A stretch of DNA of 64,000 nt, taken from the NCBI GenBank assembly GCA_014706295.1, contig JACSVZ010000038.1:62001-126000 (forward strand), in the 5' to 3' direction. Made by a program: the position numbers and the translations under genes. The notes below the pieces were generated by a model. The model was not told the origin of the DNA. It did not search any database and saw nothing but the letters and a program-made list of their open reading frames with translations. Below, piece by piece: positions 41,761 through 54,385 of this stretch (its first letter is position 1; the number at the start of each line of letters is the position of its first letter). The DNA is from Lycocorax pyrrhopterus obiensis (taxonomy: Eukaryota > Chordata > Aves > Passeriformes > Paradisaeidae).

Positions 41761-43075
41761 TTAAGGGAAAAGGAAAAGCGGAGCTGAGGGCGGAAATGAG
41801 TGGAGGGAGCAGCAGGGAATTCCCACTTTTTAGGATTAAATCCACGACAGAGCAGCGCCTCCCAAATCACCCAAATTCCCAGATCAAATCCCATCCTTTA
41901 GGAGTTATCCCAGGAATAAATGGCTTTTCCTTGCCAACATCCTACCCATGGATCCAGGTGAGTTCCCAACATGAGGCACAAAACTTTGGGAGTTTTCATC
42001 ATCCCAAATTTCTTCTGCCTCTCCCCAAAGCGGGACGTGAGGGCGGAAATGAGTGGAGGGAGCAGCAGGGAATTCCCACTTTTTAGGATTAAATCCATGA
42101 CAGAGCAGCGCTTCCCGAGTCACCCAGATTCCCAAATCAAATCCCATCCTTTAGGAGTTATCCCAGGAATAAATGGCTTTTCCTTGCCAACATCCTACCC
42201 ATGGATCCGGGTGAGTTCCCAACATGAGGCACAAAACTTTGGGAGTTTTCATCATCCCAAATTTTCTTCTGCCTCCCCCCAAAGTGGGATGTGAGGGCCA
42301 AAGTGAGTGGAGGGAGCAGCAAGGAATTCCCACTTTTTAGGATTAAATCCATGACAGAGCAGCGCCTCCCAAATCACCCAAATTCCCAGATCAAATCCCA
42401 TCCTTTAGGAGTTATCCCAGGAATAAATGGCTTTTCCTTGCCAACATCCAACATCCTACGCGTGGATCCGGCTGTATTCCCAACCTGAGCCACAAAACTT
42501 TGGGAATTTTCATCATCCCAAATTTTCTTCTGCCTCTCCCCAAAGCGGGACGTGAGGGTGGAAATGAGTGGAGGGAGCAAGGAATTCCCACTTTTTAGGA
42601 TTAAATCCATGACAGAGCAGCGCTTCCCAAGTCACCCAAATTCCCAAATCAAATCCCATCCTTTAGGAGTTATCTTATCCCAGGAATAAATGGATTTTCC
42701 TTGCCAACATCCTACCCATGGATCCGGCTGAATTCCCAACCTGCGGCACAAAACTTTGGGAGTTTTCATCATCCCAAATTTTCTTCTGCCTCCCCCCAAA
42801 GCGGGATGTGAGGGCCAAAGTGAGTGGAGGGAGTAGCAAGGAATTCCCACTTTTTAGGATTAAATCCATGACAGAGCAGCGCTTCCTGAGTCACCCAAAT
42901 TCCCAAATCAAATCCCATCCTTTAGGAGTTATCCCAGGAATAAATGGCTTTTCCTTGCCAACATCCAACATCCTACCCGTGGATCCGGCTGAATTCCCAA
43001 CCTGAGCCACAAAACTTTGGGAGTTTTCATCATCCCAAATTTCTTCTGCCTCTCCCCAAACCGGGATCCCGTGCT
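41760..43075. repeat. ~256-bp tandem repeat, five copies
   Basis: The anchor 'gagtggagggagcagcaggg' or its variants starts at about 41798, 42051, 42304, 42566 and 42822, a spacing of 253-262 bp. Each unit includes 'aggattaaatccatgacaga', 'ggagttatcccaggaataaa' and 'ccacaaaactttgggagttt'-like segments. Copies are more than 90% alike by eye, so the array is recent or homogenised. Confidence 0.93.
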
Positions 43076-43379
43076 CGGAGCAACGTGAGTCACAGGGAAT
43101 TTCAGGGAGATGACGAGAAAACCCTAAAAATACGAACTCAAGGCGCAGCCTGTGCGGAGCAGCCTTTACGAGGAGCTTTGTGCCAATTCAAATTCCCCAC
43201 TGCCTCCCAAATCCCGGGATTTTGTGGGATTCCAGAGGGTTTATGGAGCTTCCCCGGGCTGGGGAGGGAAGGGACGCGGGGTTTGGGGTCGGAGTTTTCA
43301 TTGTGGAAAGGGTTTTGGGTGGGAATGAGGTCAGCAGGGCAGGGAACAACCCAGGCATTGTGCGGCCGGCACGGAACGC
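43076..43379. other. GNG7 intron, unique sequence
   Basis: Short unique stretch between arrays. Nothing recognised. Confidence 0.4.
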
Positions 43380-43925
43380 CAGGGAACTGGGAGGTACTGG
43401 GGATGGAACTGGGAGGTACTGGGGATACTGGGAGTTACTGGGGATACTGGGAATTACTGGGGATGGAACTGGGAGGTACTGGGGAACTGGGAATTACTGG
43501 GGATGGAACTGGGAGTTACTGGGGATGGAACTGGGAGTTACTGGGGAACTGGGAGGTACTGGGGATGGAACTGGGAGTTACTAGGGAGCTACTGGGAGTT
43601 ACTGGGGATGGAACTGGGAGTTACTGGGGATGGAACTGGGAGTTACTGGGGAACTGGGAATTTACTGGGATGGAACTGGGAATTACTGGGGAACTGGGAG
43701 GTACTGGGGATGGAACTGGGAATTACTAGGGAACTGGGAGTTACTGGGGATGGAACTGGGAATTACTGGGGATGGAACTGGGAGTTACTGGGGATGGAAC
43801 TGGGAATTACCGGGGATGGAACTGGGAGGTACTGGGGAACTGGGAGGTACTGGGGAGGGAACTGGGAGTTACTGGGGATGGAACTGGGAATTACTGGGGA
43901 TGGAACTGGGAGGGAACTTCAGGGA
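43380..43925. repeat. GGGAGTTACTGGGGATGGAACT array
   Basis: Units of 16-18 bp (gggagttactggggaact and gggatggaactgggaattactg). Open frames encode Trp/Glu/Leu/Gly repeats and are artefacts. Confidence 0.94.
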
Positions 43926-44004
43926 GTTACGGGAAAGGAGAGGGGGGGTACCCGCAGCAAATCGCACCTCAGACAGCTCGGAACGGGCTCCACTGCTGAG
44001 CCCC

Positions 44005-44765
44005 GCACCAGTTACACCAGGAACCAGCACCAGTTACACCAGGAACCAGCACCAGTTACACCAGTAACTAACACCAGTTACACCAGGAACCAGCACCAGT
44101 TACCCCATTAACCCACACCAGTTACCCCATTAAACAGCACCAGTTACCCCAGTAACCCACACCAGTTACCCCATTGACCCCACACCAGTTACCCCATTAA
44201 CCCACACCAGTTACCCCATTAAACAACACCAGTTATCCCATTAACCAGCACCAGTTACCCCCTTAACCAACACCAGTCACCCCATTAACCCACACCAGTG
44301 ACCTCATTAACCCACACCAGTTACCCCATAGACCCACACCAGTTACCCCATTAACCCAAACCAGTTACCCCAGTAACCAACACTGGTTACACCAGTAACC
44401 CACACCAGTTACCCCATTACCCCACACCAGTTATCCCATTAACCAGCACCAGTTACCCCCTTAACCAACACCAGTTATCCCATGAAACAGCACCAGCTAC
44501 CCCAGTAACCCACACCAGTTACGCCCTTAACCCACACCAGTTACCCCATTAACTCAACACCAGTTACCCCATTAACCCAAACCAGTTACCCCATTAACCA
44601 GCACCAGTTACCCCAGTAACCCACACCAGTTACTCCAGTAACCCACACCAGTTACCCCAGTAACCAACACCAGTTACCCCAGTAACCCACACCAGTTACC
44701 CCCTTAACCCCACACCAGTTACCCCATTAACCCACACCAGTTACCCCAGTAACCAACACCTCAAG
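44005..44765. repeat. 22-bp ACACCAGTTACCCCATTAACCC array
   Basis: About 34 copies, with cagtaacc, ccttaacc and attaaaca variants. It follows the preceding array after only ~80 bp. Confidence 0.95.
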
Positions 44766-46330
44766 GACAAAGCGTCCCTGAGGGTCCCGCCCTCTGCTCC
44801 AGCATCACTCAGAGGCCTCTGGAGCAGAATTCCCAATTTTTGTTTGGAATCTGAGGACTTTCGGGGGGAATTCTCCCCCTCCACGCCGCTTCCCGCAGGG
44901 TCCGGAATCCCAGTGCCAAACACCACGGGCACCCTGGAAAACTTTGGGAATTCTCTCCCCCCCCCCAGCACGGGATGAATCCTCCCTGTGGGTGATTTCC
45001 TGCCCGGATCCGGTTTCATTCCCGGGAGCGACGGCAGCCAAGGGCTTTGGAAAACAACAACATCCATGGAAAAAAAAAAAAAAACAAACCAAACCCACCC
45101 CGAAAGCTGGAAGTTGTGGCAAAAATATTGACTTCCAACGAAATCCCTCCCGTGGAAAACAGGGAGATAAGGAATTCTCTCTCGGGAAGCAGCTGACGCT
45201 GAGCAAACAGCAGAAGTGCTGACTGGCTCTCCGGGATGATCCATGGAGAAACCTGCCGGGAATGGGAGCCAGGAGAGTTCCCAGCCTCTTTCCTGAGGCA
45301 GCTCCAAGGAAAACGTCCATCCCAGGGGGGTTTTTGGCTGGAAAGCTGCGTTTTCCAAGCCGGAATTCCCAAGGCCTGCCTCCTGCTGGGTGTGTTTGAC
45401 CACGGGCGGGTCAAGTGAAATCCAGTTCAAATTTAAATTGCAAATTTCTGTGCTGAATTCTCTGTCCCAGCATCTCCCAACGACCCCTCAGAGGCTTTTC
45501 AATCCCATTTTTTAGCGGGATTTTTGTCCCATTTCGACTCCCAGAGCTCGGAACATCGACTGGCGCTTGCTCTGCTCTGTCCAAACCCACAAAAATCCCA
45601 TTTTCCGGCTCCGTGGGGAGATTTTTCAACGGGAGCCGCTCGTTAGGATTTTTCCCCGTGCTTTAAATCCCATTTTCCACCCAGGAACCTCTTCCCTGGG
45701 TCACACCTGCTTGGCTTCCCCGCCACAGCCGGGTTTGGAAAAGCTTTTCCAAAGGGATGAGCTCCCAAAGCTGGGAGTGAGGCCGCCCACCGCCAGCACT
45801 CTTTTGGGGTGAATTCGGGATCCGAAAATCCCGAATTTCGCTGGAACCAGCGAAGGAATGAGCTTTTCCAGCTTTTCCGACCCACAGGAAGCTCAGGTGT
45901 GAGACGCCAAGCGATGCCAAGGAGATGCCAGGGGAGCTCGGAGCGGCTCCAAGGGGAAGAGGAAAAGCAGGAAAAAGAAAAACCCTCTCCAGACATCGCG
46001 GTGCCAGCCCCGACTCGAGGCTGGCCCCGAAACGCCAGACGGGCTCTTCCCAAAGAAAATTCCATGTTGCACCAGGGTCCGAGCGCGGGATCGGCTCCGG
46101 AGCCGCCCGGACACGGCTCCGGCCTCGGGCAGGGATTGGGAGCGGCTCCGGCTCCGGATGGGACCTTGGAGAGGCACAAACGCTGTCCCTGTCCCTGTCC
46201 CTGTCTCTGTCCCCACTCACGGGACAGAGGGATCCAGGCGGGAATGGAGCAACGCCGGGATTGTGTAAGCGCTGGGATTTGGGATGGAGGAACGGGTTCC
46301 ACGGCGTCAGCCCGGTGTGGAATAAAGCAG
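44766..46330. other. GNG7 intron, unique sequence
   Basis: Unique sequence with an A-run near 45070-45085 and a short (tgtccc)n run at about 46185-46212. No exon recognised. Confidence 0.45.
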
Positions 46331-46530
46331 AATTCCAGAATTGTTTCGGTTGGAAAAGCCCTCCAGGATCATCAAATCCAAGCTGTTCCTGATTCCCGCC
46401 CAGTGCCACGTCCAGTTCCTCGGATATCTCCGTGGGTGATGACTCCAAACCTCCCTGGGCAGCTCCTTCCAATGCCTGACCCCCCCTTTCCATGAGAAAA
46501 TTCCTCCTGGAACATCCCAACATCTGCCAC
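46331..46530 (-). mobile_element. CR1 LINE fragment
   Basis: Plus-strand 'ggttggaaaagccctccagg' and 'atcatcaaatccaagctg', followed by 'tccaaacctccctgggcagc', are reverse-complement CR1 3' region. Confidence 0.75.
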
Positions 46531-46654
46531 AGCTGGACACGACCCCACGGACACTCCGAGCTTGGAGCTGCTCCTGGCAGGGAATGGGCTGCGCTGAATT
46601 CAGGGATTTTTGCCAACACAAACCCCAAATGTTCTGATCCCACAAATTCCTCAT

Positions 46655-46800
46655 CCCTGGAAGCGCCCAAGGATCGGCTGGATGGGGTTTGGAGCAACCT
46701 GGGATGGTGGGAGGTGTCCCTGGCCACGGGAAGGGGTGGAACTGGATGGGGTTTAAGGTCCTCCCAACTCAAACCATCCCAGGATCCCATAATTAACATC
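46655..46800 (+). mobile_element. CR1 LINE 3' end
   Basis: Sense-strand CR1 end: 'gcaacctgggatggtgggag', 'gtgtccctggccacggg', then 'tttaaggtcctcccaactca'. It lies in inverted orientation to the fragment at 46331-46530. Confidence 0.8.
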
Positions 46801-46904
46801 CCTTTGCCGGGGGGAATGTTTTCCCTAAGGCAGGAATTCACCTGGAGCGGGAGAGTTCAGCCCTGAGGGGAAGCAAAACCCCAAAATCTGAACCCCACAC
46901 TTTG

Positions 46905-47950
46905 GGATGAATGTCCAGCTCCAACCCCAGGATGGAACACGGACACTGAGCTGCACTTTGGGATGAATGTCCAGCTCCAGTCCCGGGCTGGAATGGGGAC
47001 ACTGAGCTGCACTTTGGGATGAATGTCCAGCTCCAGTCCCGGGCTGGAATGGGGACACTGAGCCGGACTTTGGGATGAATGTCCAGCTCCAACCCCAGGA
47101 TGGAACACGGACACTGAGCCGGACTTTGGGATGAATGTCCAGCTCCAATCCTGGGCTGGAATGGGGACACCGAGCCGGACTTTGGGATGAATGTCCAGCT
47201 CCAATCCTGGGCTGGAATGGGGACACCGAGCCGGACTTTGGGATGAATGTCCAGCTCCAATCCTGGGCTGGAATGGGGACACTGAGCCGCACTTTGGGAT
47301 GAATGTCCAGCTCCAATCCTGGGCTGGAATGGGGACACTGAGCCGGACTTTGGGATGAATGTCCAGCTCCAACCCCAGGATGGAATGGGGACACTGAGCC
47401 GGACTTTGGGATGAATGTCCAGCCCCAATCCCAGGCTGGAATGGGGACACTGAGCTGGACTTTGGGATGAATGTCCAGCTCCAATCCTGGGCTGGAATGG
47501 GGACACCGAGCCGGACTTTGGGATGAATGTCCAGCTTCAATCCTGGGCTGGAATGGGGACACTGAGCCGGACTTTGGGATGAATGTCCAGCTCCAATCCT
47601 GGGCTGGAATGGGGACACCGAGCCGCACTTTGGGACGAATGTCCAGCTCCAATCCTGGGCTGGAATGGGGACACTGAGCCGGACTTTGGGATGAATGTCC
47701 AGCTCCAATCCTGGGCTGGAATGGGGACACTGAGCCGGACTTCGGGATGAATGTCCAGCTCCAATCCCAGGATGGAACACGGACACTGAGCCGGACTTTG
47801 GGATGAATGTCCAGCTCCAATCCTGGGCTGGAATGGGGACACTGAGCCGCACTTTGGGATGAATGTCCAGCTCCAATCCTGGGCTGGAATGGGGACACCG
47901 AGCCGGACTTTGGGATGAATGTCCAGCTCCAACCCCAGGCTGGAATGAGC
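46905..47950. repeat. 56-bp array, 'actttgggatgaatgtccag' units
   Basis: About 19 copies of a 56-bp unit containing ctccaatcctgggctggaat and ggggacactgagccg. Because 56 is not a multiple of three, a stop-free unit is open through all three frames, giving three overlapping minus-strand frames of 222-380 codons. Confidence 0.96.
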
Positions 47951-48890
47951 CGCTCCAGGACACTCATTCCCTACAAAAGGGACCTGCTGACATTGGCCCG
48001 GCTCATTCCCGTTCCCCCGGGCACGTGAGCGACCTTTGGGAGCGCAGACATCACATGAGTGAAACGCTGCTGCTTTTCCTCCTCCGCCCTTCCCCACAGT
48101 CCTGTGACTTTCCCTCCCCAGCTTTGTTTTGATCCCTGCTGCAGCTCCAGAGGGTGACAACGATGACAAAGCCACCCCCCCCCCCCCTAAATCATCCCCA
48201 AAACCCCAGAGGCCTCATCCAGAGCGGGATGAGCCCATGGATTCAGGAGCCTGATGACTCCTCTGCACTCGTTTCACCACCAAAACAACCCCGGCCGAGG
48301 CCGCTCTCGCCGCGTGACCGCGGCCGTTTTCCCGCAAAAACCGCGGCTTTTTGGGAAAAGCCGATGACTGCAGCATCATGTGAGGGTTTGCAACTCCCAG
48401 CTCGGGGCTGGCTCTGCGGGGAGGGAGGAAGCTGAAGGTCCTTTTGTTTTGTGCCTCTTCCAGGAAGCGCGGTCACGCTGGGCTGGCGGCGCTCCAGGGC
48501 TGAGCTCAGGGCTGGAGCTGCTGCCAGAGGGGCCGGCGAGGCTAAAAAAGGAATTTTTCCCCGCTGTGTGAAAGGGTTTGGGGAGGGGGAAGCACGTGAG
48601 GGAGCTGCTCCGGGGTCACGGGCAAGCTTTGGGGTTTATATTTAGAAAATGATCTGGGGAAAAAAAAACCAGAGATAGGGAAAGCTGAACTTCTCCCCAC
48701 CCCCCCTGGAGGAGAAGAGGGTTTGGAGCGATGGAATTACGGCCTGGCAGGAGCTGAAGGAGCTGGCAGGGAGGTGGGGAGGGGTTGTTTACAGGGCATG
48801 GAGTGCCAGGATAAAGGGAATGGCTTCCAAACCGGCAGAGGGAAGGGTTAGGTGGGATTTGGGAAGGAATTCCTCCCTGTGAGGGTTGGG
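47951..48890. other. GNG7 intron, unique sequence
   Basis: Non-repetitive intron DNA. No exon, RNA gene or mobile element recognised. Confidence 0.45.
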
Positions 48891-49040
48891 ATGGGATGGA
48901 ATTCCCAGAGAAGCTGTGGCTGTCCCTGTGGATCCCTGGAAGTGTCCAAAGCCAGGCTGGAGCAACCTGGGATAGTGGGAGGTGTCCCTGCCTTTAAGGT
49001 CCTTCCAATCCAGGGAATTCCACGATTCCATAAATCCACC
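48890..49040 (+). mobile_element. CR1 LINE 3' end
   Basis: Sense-strand CR1 end: 'agctgtggctgtccctgtgg', 'agcaacctgggatagtggga', then 'tttaaggtccttccaatcca' and a degraded 'cacgattcc' terminal repeat. Confidence 0.85.
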
Positions 49041-49930
49041 CAGCTCCTGACAGTGCCACGATGATTTTTCGCCTTTTCTTTTTATATCCTTTTATATATT
49101 CCCAGTATTCCCAACACACATCCTCATAATCCTTTAAACCCGGAATCTTAACGTAATCCCAAACCAAAAACCCCGAACGTCCTAAAATCCTCACAATGAA
49201 AACCCGAAAAACCTCGGATTATCTCGGAAAACCAAAGATTTTCCCTAGAAAAAAAGAGGGAAAATCCTCGGCGCTGCACAGGATTCCCGCTTTGCCTCCA
49301 GCCCCTCGTTCCGAGATTCGTTAGTGCTGCTCCTACCTGGAGTCTCCCAGGCTAAAAATAAAGGGAAGAGAGGCAGGATTTAGCAAAAATGCCCGTTTGG
49401 GAATGCTGGGAAAAGCTGCCGGGAGCTCGGTGCTACTACGGCTAAAAAAAGGCTGCAGCAGGAGCAGTGAAATCCTTGGCACCCTCCTCCTCCTCCTTTT
49501 CCACCTCCTCCTCCTCTTCCCAAGCTTTCCCTGGCACATGAGTCACGTTCCCACCTCCCCGAGCCCTGAGGAACCCACTCATCCCAGTTTTCCTCTTTTG
49601 GCGCGAAAAGGGCAGGAAAAACATCCTTGAAATCCACGGGACAGCGAGCCGAGCCCGCCTGAGCCGCATCCCAGGCAGGGGATGATCCCACACGACCCCA
49701 GGGCGCTTCCAGCTTTTCCAAAGCTTCCCAGAGCCGGCTCTGGAGCCGTTTGGTCCCCCACGTGTGAGCAGCACATCCCCTGCAGGCAAACACGGCCGGC
49801 TCCCGGTGACTCAGCCCCCGCGGCTGGGACACATTCCCAGCTTTCCCAAATGCCACGGTGGGAGTGAGCAGCCGGCAGGGATGCGGGGTGGGAACGTGCC
49901 CGGAGGAATGAAATGAGGACAGCCCCGAAT
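49041..49930. other. GNG7 intron, unique sequence
   Basis: AT-richer at 49050-49260, then GC-rich with a CTC/CCT triplet run at about 49485-49520. No exon recognised. Confidence 0.45.
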
Positions 49931-50852
49931 TTAGGGATGGGTGGATGGAGGGATGGAGGGATGGATGGATGGGTGGGTGGACGGATGGATGGATGAGTGG
50001 ATGGGTGGATGGATGGATGGAGGGATGGATGGGTGGACGGATGGATGGATCCATGCACGGATGGAGGGATGGATGGATGGATGGAGGGATGGATCCATGG
50101 AAGAATGGATGGGTGGATGGATGGATGGGTGGATGGATGGATGGATGATGGATGGATGGATGGATGGACACAGGGATGGATGGATGGATGGAGGGATGGA
50201 GGGATGGATGATGGATGGATGGATGGATGGACACAGGGATGGATGGATGGATGGAGGGATGGAGGGATGGATGATGGATGGATGGATGGATGGACACAGG
50301 GATGGATGGATGGATGGAGGGATGGATGGATGGATGGACACAGGGATGGATGGATGGATGGATGGATGGAGGGATGGATGGATGGAGGGATGGATGGATG
50401 GATGGATGGATGGATCCATGGAAGAATGGATGGGTGGATGGATGGATGGATGGATGGATGGGTGGATGGGTGGATGGATGGATGGATGGATCCATGGAGG
50501 GATGGATGGATGGTGGATGGATGGATGGATCCATGGAGGGATGGATGATGGATGGATGGATGGATGGAGGGATGGATGGATGGATGGATGGAGGGATGGA
50601 TGGATGGATGGACACAGGGATGGATGGATGGATGGATGGATGGGTGGATGGAGGGATGGATGATGGATGGATGGATGGATGGATGGACGGATGGATGGGT
50701 GGATGGATCCATGGATGGATGAATGGATGGATGGAGGGACGGATGATGGATGGATGGATGGATGGGTGGATGGATGGATGGATGGATGGGTGGATGGATG
50801 ATGGATGGATGGACGGATGGACGGACAGATGGATGGATGGATGGGTGGGAAG
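49930..50852. repeat. ATGG tetranucleotide microsatellite
   Basis: About 900 bp of (ATGG)n with interspersed gggatgga, gacacagg, gatccatgg and gatgatgg units. Longer patterns around the 'cacagg' block (near 50170, 50234, 50298 and 50340) repeat every ~64 bp at first, showing higher-order duplication. Confidence 0.97.
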
Positions 50853-51234
50853 TGCCTTAAATAAAGGGCTCGGAAAGCGTTAAAAATACCGGGATTGTTT
50901 GGATCCGGCTGCGGGCACGTGGGATCGGCTGGGAGGGAGCAGGCAGAGCTCTGCTGCCGTGTGAGGAGCCTCTGGAATGACTCAGGTGAGTTTTCCAGAG
51001 GCGGGAGCAATGGAAAAGCAGAGGGATCGGTGCTCTGGGAATGGCCATTCCCAACTGGGAACAGGCTGTGACCAGACAGGCTGTGACCGGAATTCCGTGT
51101 CCCACCGGGGGTTCTGGATTCCCAATGTTTGATAATTTATCCGCCAGTCCCGATTCCTGGGATGGGACAGGAGATTCCCAGCCTGGAATCCTGCAAATCT
51201 CCCGTCACTCCCCCATCAGCTCCTCCATCAACTC
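50853..51234. other. GNG7 intron, unique sequence
   Basis: Unique stretch with a duplicated 'acaggctgtgacc' at about 51062-51090. No exon recognised. Confidence 0.4.
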
Positions 51235-51380
51235 CAGCCCAAACGGCTCCTCCACATCCCTGGAAGTGTCCAAATCCAGGGACACGGAGCAACCTGGGAT
51301 AGGGGAAGGTGGCCCTGATGGAAGTGGATGAGTTTTAGGGTCCTTCCCACCCAAACCATCCCGGGATTCTGTGGGATCAG
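51235..51380 (+). mobile_element. CR1 LINE 3' end
   Basis: Sense-strand CR1 end: 'ccctggaagtgtccaaatcc', 'agcaacctgggatagggg', then 'tttagggtccttcccaccca'. Confidence 0.8.
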
Positions 51381-51689
51381 GATCGATCCCAAAAAAGCCA
51401 CCCTGGGCTGACATTCCTGGGGTAATGCCAGTCCCTCCCTGCTCCGAGAACATCCCGGCTCCTCCTCGCTCCCACCGGGATCGCGCTCGGATCTGGCTCC
51501 CAAAATCCTCGGCAGGAACGAGAGGATGAAAGGAATCCTGGAATGCCGGAGCTGGATGGACCCTGAGCGGTGCCACGGGGCCGGGGTGAGGAGCGGGAAC
51601 CTGCGATCCAGGCTGTGCCAAAGGCAGCGGATTCCAGGGAATCTCCCTGAGGGAATCACTCAATCCAGGTCAGCAGATGGATGGGAATG

Positions 51690-52205
51690 GAGGGAGTGGC
51701 TCTGAATGGAATTATGGAATCCTGGAGGTTGGAAAAGATCTGGATCATCGAGTCCAAGCTGTGCCTGGATCTTGTCACCCAGCATGGAGTGCCACGTCCA
51801 GGAATTCCTTGGACACCTCCAGGGATGGGAATTCCAAACCTCCCTGGAGATCATCCCATCCCACAGGCAGGGACATCTCCCACTATCCCAGGCTGCTCCA
51901 AGCTGGCCTTGGACACTTCCAGGGATCCAGGGGCAGCCACAGCTGCTCTGGGAATTCCATCCCATTCCCTCAGCACCCTCACAGCCAGGAATTCCTTCCC
52001 AATATCCCACCCAAATCTCTCCTTTTCCAGTGGGAAGCCATTCCCTGTGTCCTGTCCCTCCAGCCCTTATCCCAAATCCCTCTCCAGCTCTCCTGGAGCC
52101 CCTTTAGGCCCTGCAAGAGGCTCTGAGGTGTCCCTGGATCCTTCCCTTCTCCAGGTGAGCATTCCCAGCTCTCCCAGCCTGGCTCCAGAGGGAAGAGCTC
52201 CACTC
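51690..52205 (-). mobile_element. CR1 LINE 3' region, longest copy in the window
   Basis: Reverse-complement CR1 over ~500 bp: 'ctggaggttggaaaagatct', 'atcatcgagtccaagctgtg', 'ttggacacctccagggatgg', 'tcccactatcccaggctgct', then 'cctgtccctccagcccttat'. A second 3'-end-like segment (about 51850-51925) is embedded in it, suggesting a nested or duplicated copy. The reverse transcriptase core is absent. Confidence 0.85.
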
Positions 52206-52965
52206 CTTTATCACCTCCAGCAGAATTCCCGTGCAGAATTCCCCCTTCTCCCGCTGCCCACAATTCCCTGGATGCAGCCCGGGCCTCGGGGGGTTCCAGG
52301 TGCCAGCACACGAGGCTGGGACGCTTTGGGAAGCAGCAGGAGCTGAGGGCAGAATTCCAGCTCCGGGCATTCCCTGGCCGCTGTCATTTGAATCTCGGGA
52401 TGCGGATATCCCGTTCCAAAGGTTCCAAAGGTTCCAAAGGTTCCAAAGGTTCCTCGGGACAGCAGCTGGCCCCGTTTGCTGTTTGTAAACAAATCCTCCT
52501 GCTCCAGACAAAGCCCCGGGGCAATGAAATTCCCAGAAAAACTCCAACTTCCTCCTGAAGTTCTGCAGAACTGCCCTGGATCCCAAAGCCGGAACCACCC
52601 AGGGTCCCACACAATTCCCTGGATTTAAAGGGTTTAAAGCCCTGGAAAAGCACGCGGAGCTAAGATCCTACAAAATGCTGGGAGTGCTTAATGACCACTA
52701 CAAATTAATTACAAATTAATTAGAAATCAATCACAAATTAATGATCAATTTCTCTCAACGGCAAACGAAACCCAACAAATCCTTCTGCAAACACGAAGAG
52801 CCCCAAACTCCCCGCACCCCAAATCCCCGGATATTCCTTGAGCATGGAAAAACGGAGATTCCCGGCGGATCCGGGGCCTCATTAACGACGTGGGAAACTC
52901 ATTAAGGGGAGCCCAGAGCCGAGGGCTCGCTCCCAGCTCCCTCCTGTCCCAACAAACCCTCCCGG
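52206..52965. other. GNG7 intron, unique with a short 9-bp repeat
   Basis: Contains four tandem copies of 'aaggttcca' at about 52419-52455 and an ATTACAAATTAATT-type AT-rich run at about 52700-52745. Confidence 0.6.
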
Positions 52966-53210
52966 GAAGGAAAACACGGATGGATCCCGTGGGAGGGAAA
53001 ACACGGATGGATCCCGCGGGAAGGAAAACATGGATGGATCCCGTGGGAGGGAAAACATGGATGGATCCCGTGGGAAGGAAAACATGGATGGATCCCGTGG
53101 GAGGGAAAACATGGATGGATCCCGCGGGAGGGAAAACACGGATGGATCCCGTGGGAGGGAAAACGCGGATGGATCCCGCGGGAGGGAAACACGGATGGAT
53201 CCCGCGCCTC
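52966..53210. repeat. 27-bp 'gatggatcccgtgggaggga' array
   Basis: About nine copies of a 27-bp unit (nine codons) reading on into 'aaacatg' or 'aaacacg'. The frames are stop-free and are rejected as genes. Confidence 0.94.
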
Positions 53211-53394
53211 CCGCCCCGGCAGGGAGGGATCCGGGAATTCCAGCCGTTCCCACATCCCTTGGAACAGCTGGGAAAAGTCAGGAATTGTGTTGATTGAGGT
53301 GAAGCAACCCCACGGCAGCAGCAGCTCAATTAACGCTAATTAATTAATTAACCTCCGTTAATGGCAGTCTGAGGGTGAGGAGTTAAATTATCCC
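53211..53394. other. GNG7 intron, unique
   Basis: Short unique stretch with a TTAATTAATTAATTAA run at about 53337-53352. Confidence 0.4.
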
Positions 53395-54080
53395 AGTTCC
53401 TGAGTATCCAGGAATCGTCTCCCAGTAGGATTTGGGATGGCTGGGATGAATTCCCAGCAGGATTTGGGATGATGGAATCATCTCCCAGCAGGATTTGGGA
53501 TGGCTGGGATGAATCCCCAGCAGGATTTGGGATGGCTGGGATGAATTCCCAGGAGGATTTGGGATGATGGAATCACCTCCCAGAAGATTTGGGATGATGG
53601 AATCACCCCTCAGCAGGATTTGGGGTCTGGGATGGATCCCAGGCAGGATTTGGGGTCTGGGATGAATTCCCAGCAGGATTTGGGGGGTTGGAATCACCCC
53701 TCAGTAGGATTTGGGAGCTGGGATGGATCCCAGGCAGGATTTGGGGTCTGGGATGAACCCCCAGCAGGTTTTGGGGGGCTGGAATGAATCCCCAGAAGAT
53801 TTGGGATGATGGAATCACCCCTCAGCAGGATTTGGGGTCTGGGATGAACCCCCAGCAGGTTTTGGGGGGCTGGAATGAATCCCCAGAAGATTTGGGATGA
53901 TGGAATCACCCCTCAGCAGGATTTGGGGGCTGGGATGAATCCCCAGCAGGATTTGGGGGGCTGGAATGAATCCCCAGAAGATTTGGGATGATGGAGTCAC
54001 CCCTCAGCAGGATTTGGGGTATGGGATGAATTCTCAGCAGGATTTGGGGTCTGGGATGAACCCCCAGCAGGATTTGACAC
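53395..54080. repeat. ~33-bp 'tcccagcaggatttgggatg' array, copy 1
   Basis: About 20 copies with 'ctgggatgaatccccagcag' and 'gatggaatcacccctcagca' variants. The same family occurs at 55545-56015. Confidence 0.93.
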
Positions 54081-54184
54081 AGGATCAGAGCCCTCCCGGG
54101 GACATTCCCAGCCTCGGGAATTCACTCTGCAGATCCCAGCTCAGCTCCCACCCCCTCTGAGGGACCAGACTGCCCCAATTTTAT

Positions 54185-54385
54185 ACGGAAATCATGGAAT
54201 TCTTTGGGTTGGAAGGAGTTTAAGGACCATCCCAGCCACGGCAGCGACACCTCCCGCTATCCCAGGCTGCTCCGAGCCCGCCTTGGACACTTCCAGGGAT
54301 CCAGGGCAGCCTGGGAATCCGTGAGCTCCAAGGTCCAGCCTCTCCAAAATCCTTAAATCGGGCTGGGAACTCCAGCTGGAGCCGT
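54185..54385 (-). mobile_element. CR1 LINE 3' end
   Basis: Reverse-complement CR1 end: 'aatcatggaattctttgggt', 'tggaaggagtttaaggacca', 'ctcccgctatcccaggctgc', then 'cttggacacttccagggatc'. Confidence 0.85.

Noticed and set aside
46825..48175. Three overlapping minus frames of 212-380 codons
   Set aside because: Produced by the 56-bp unit being open in all frames; no start context, splice sites or domain.
49380..51010. His-Pro-Ser-Ile frames of 359-411 codons
   Set aside because: Minus-strand translation of the ATGG microsatellite.
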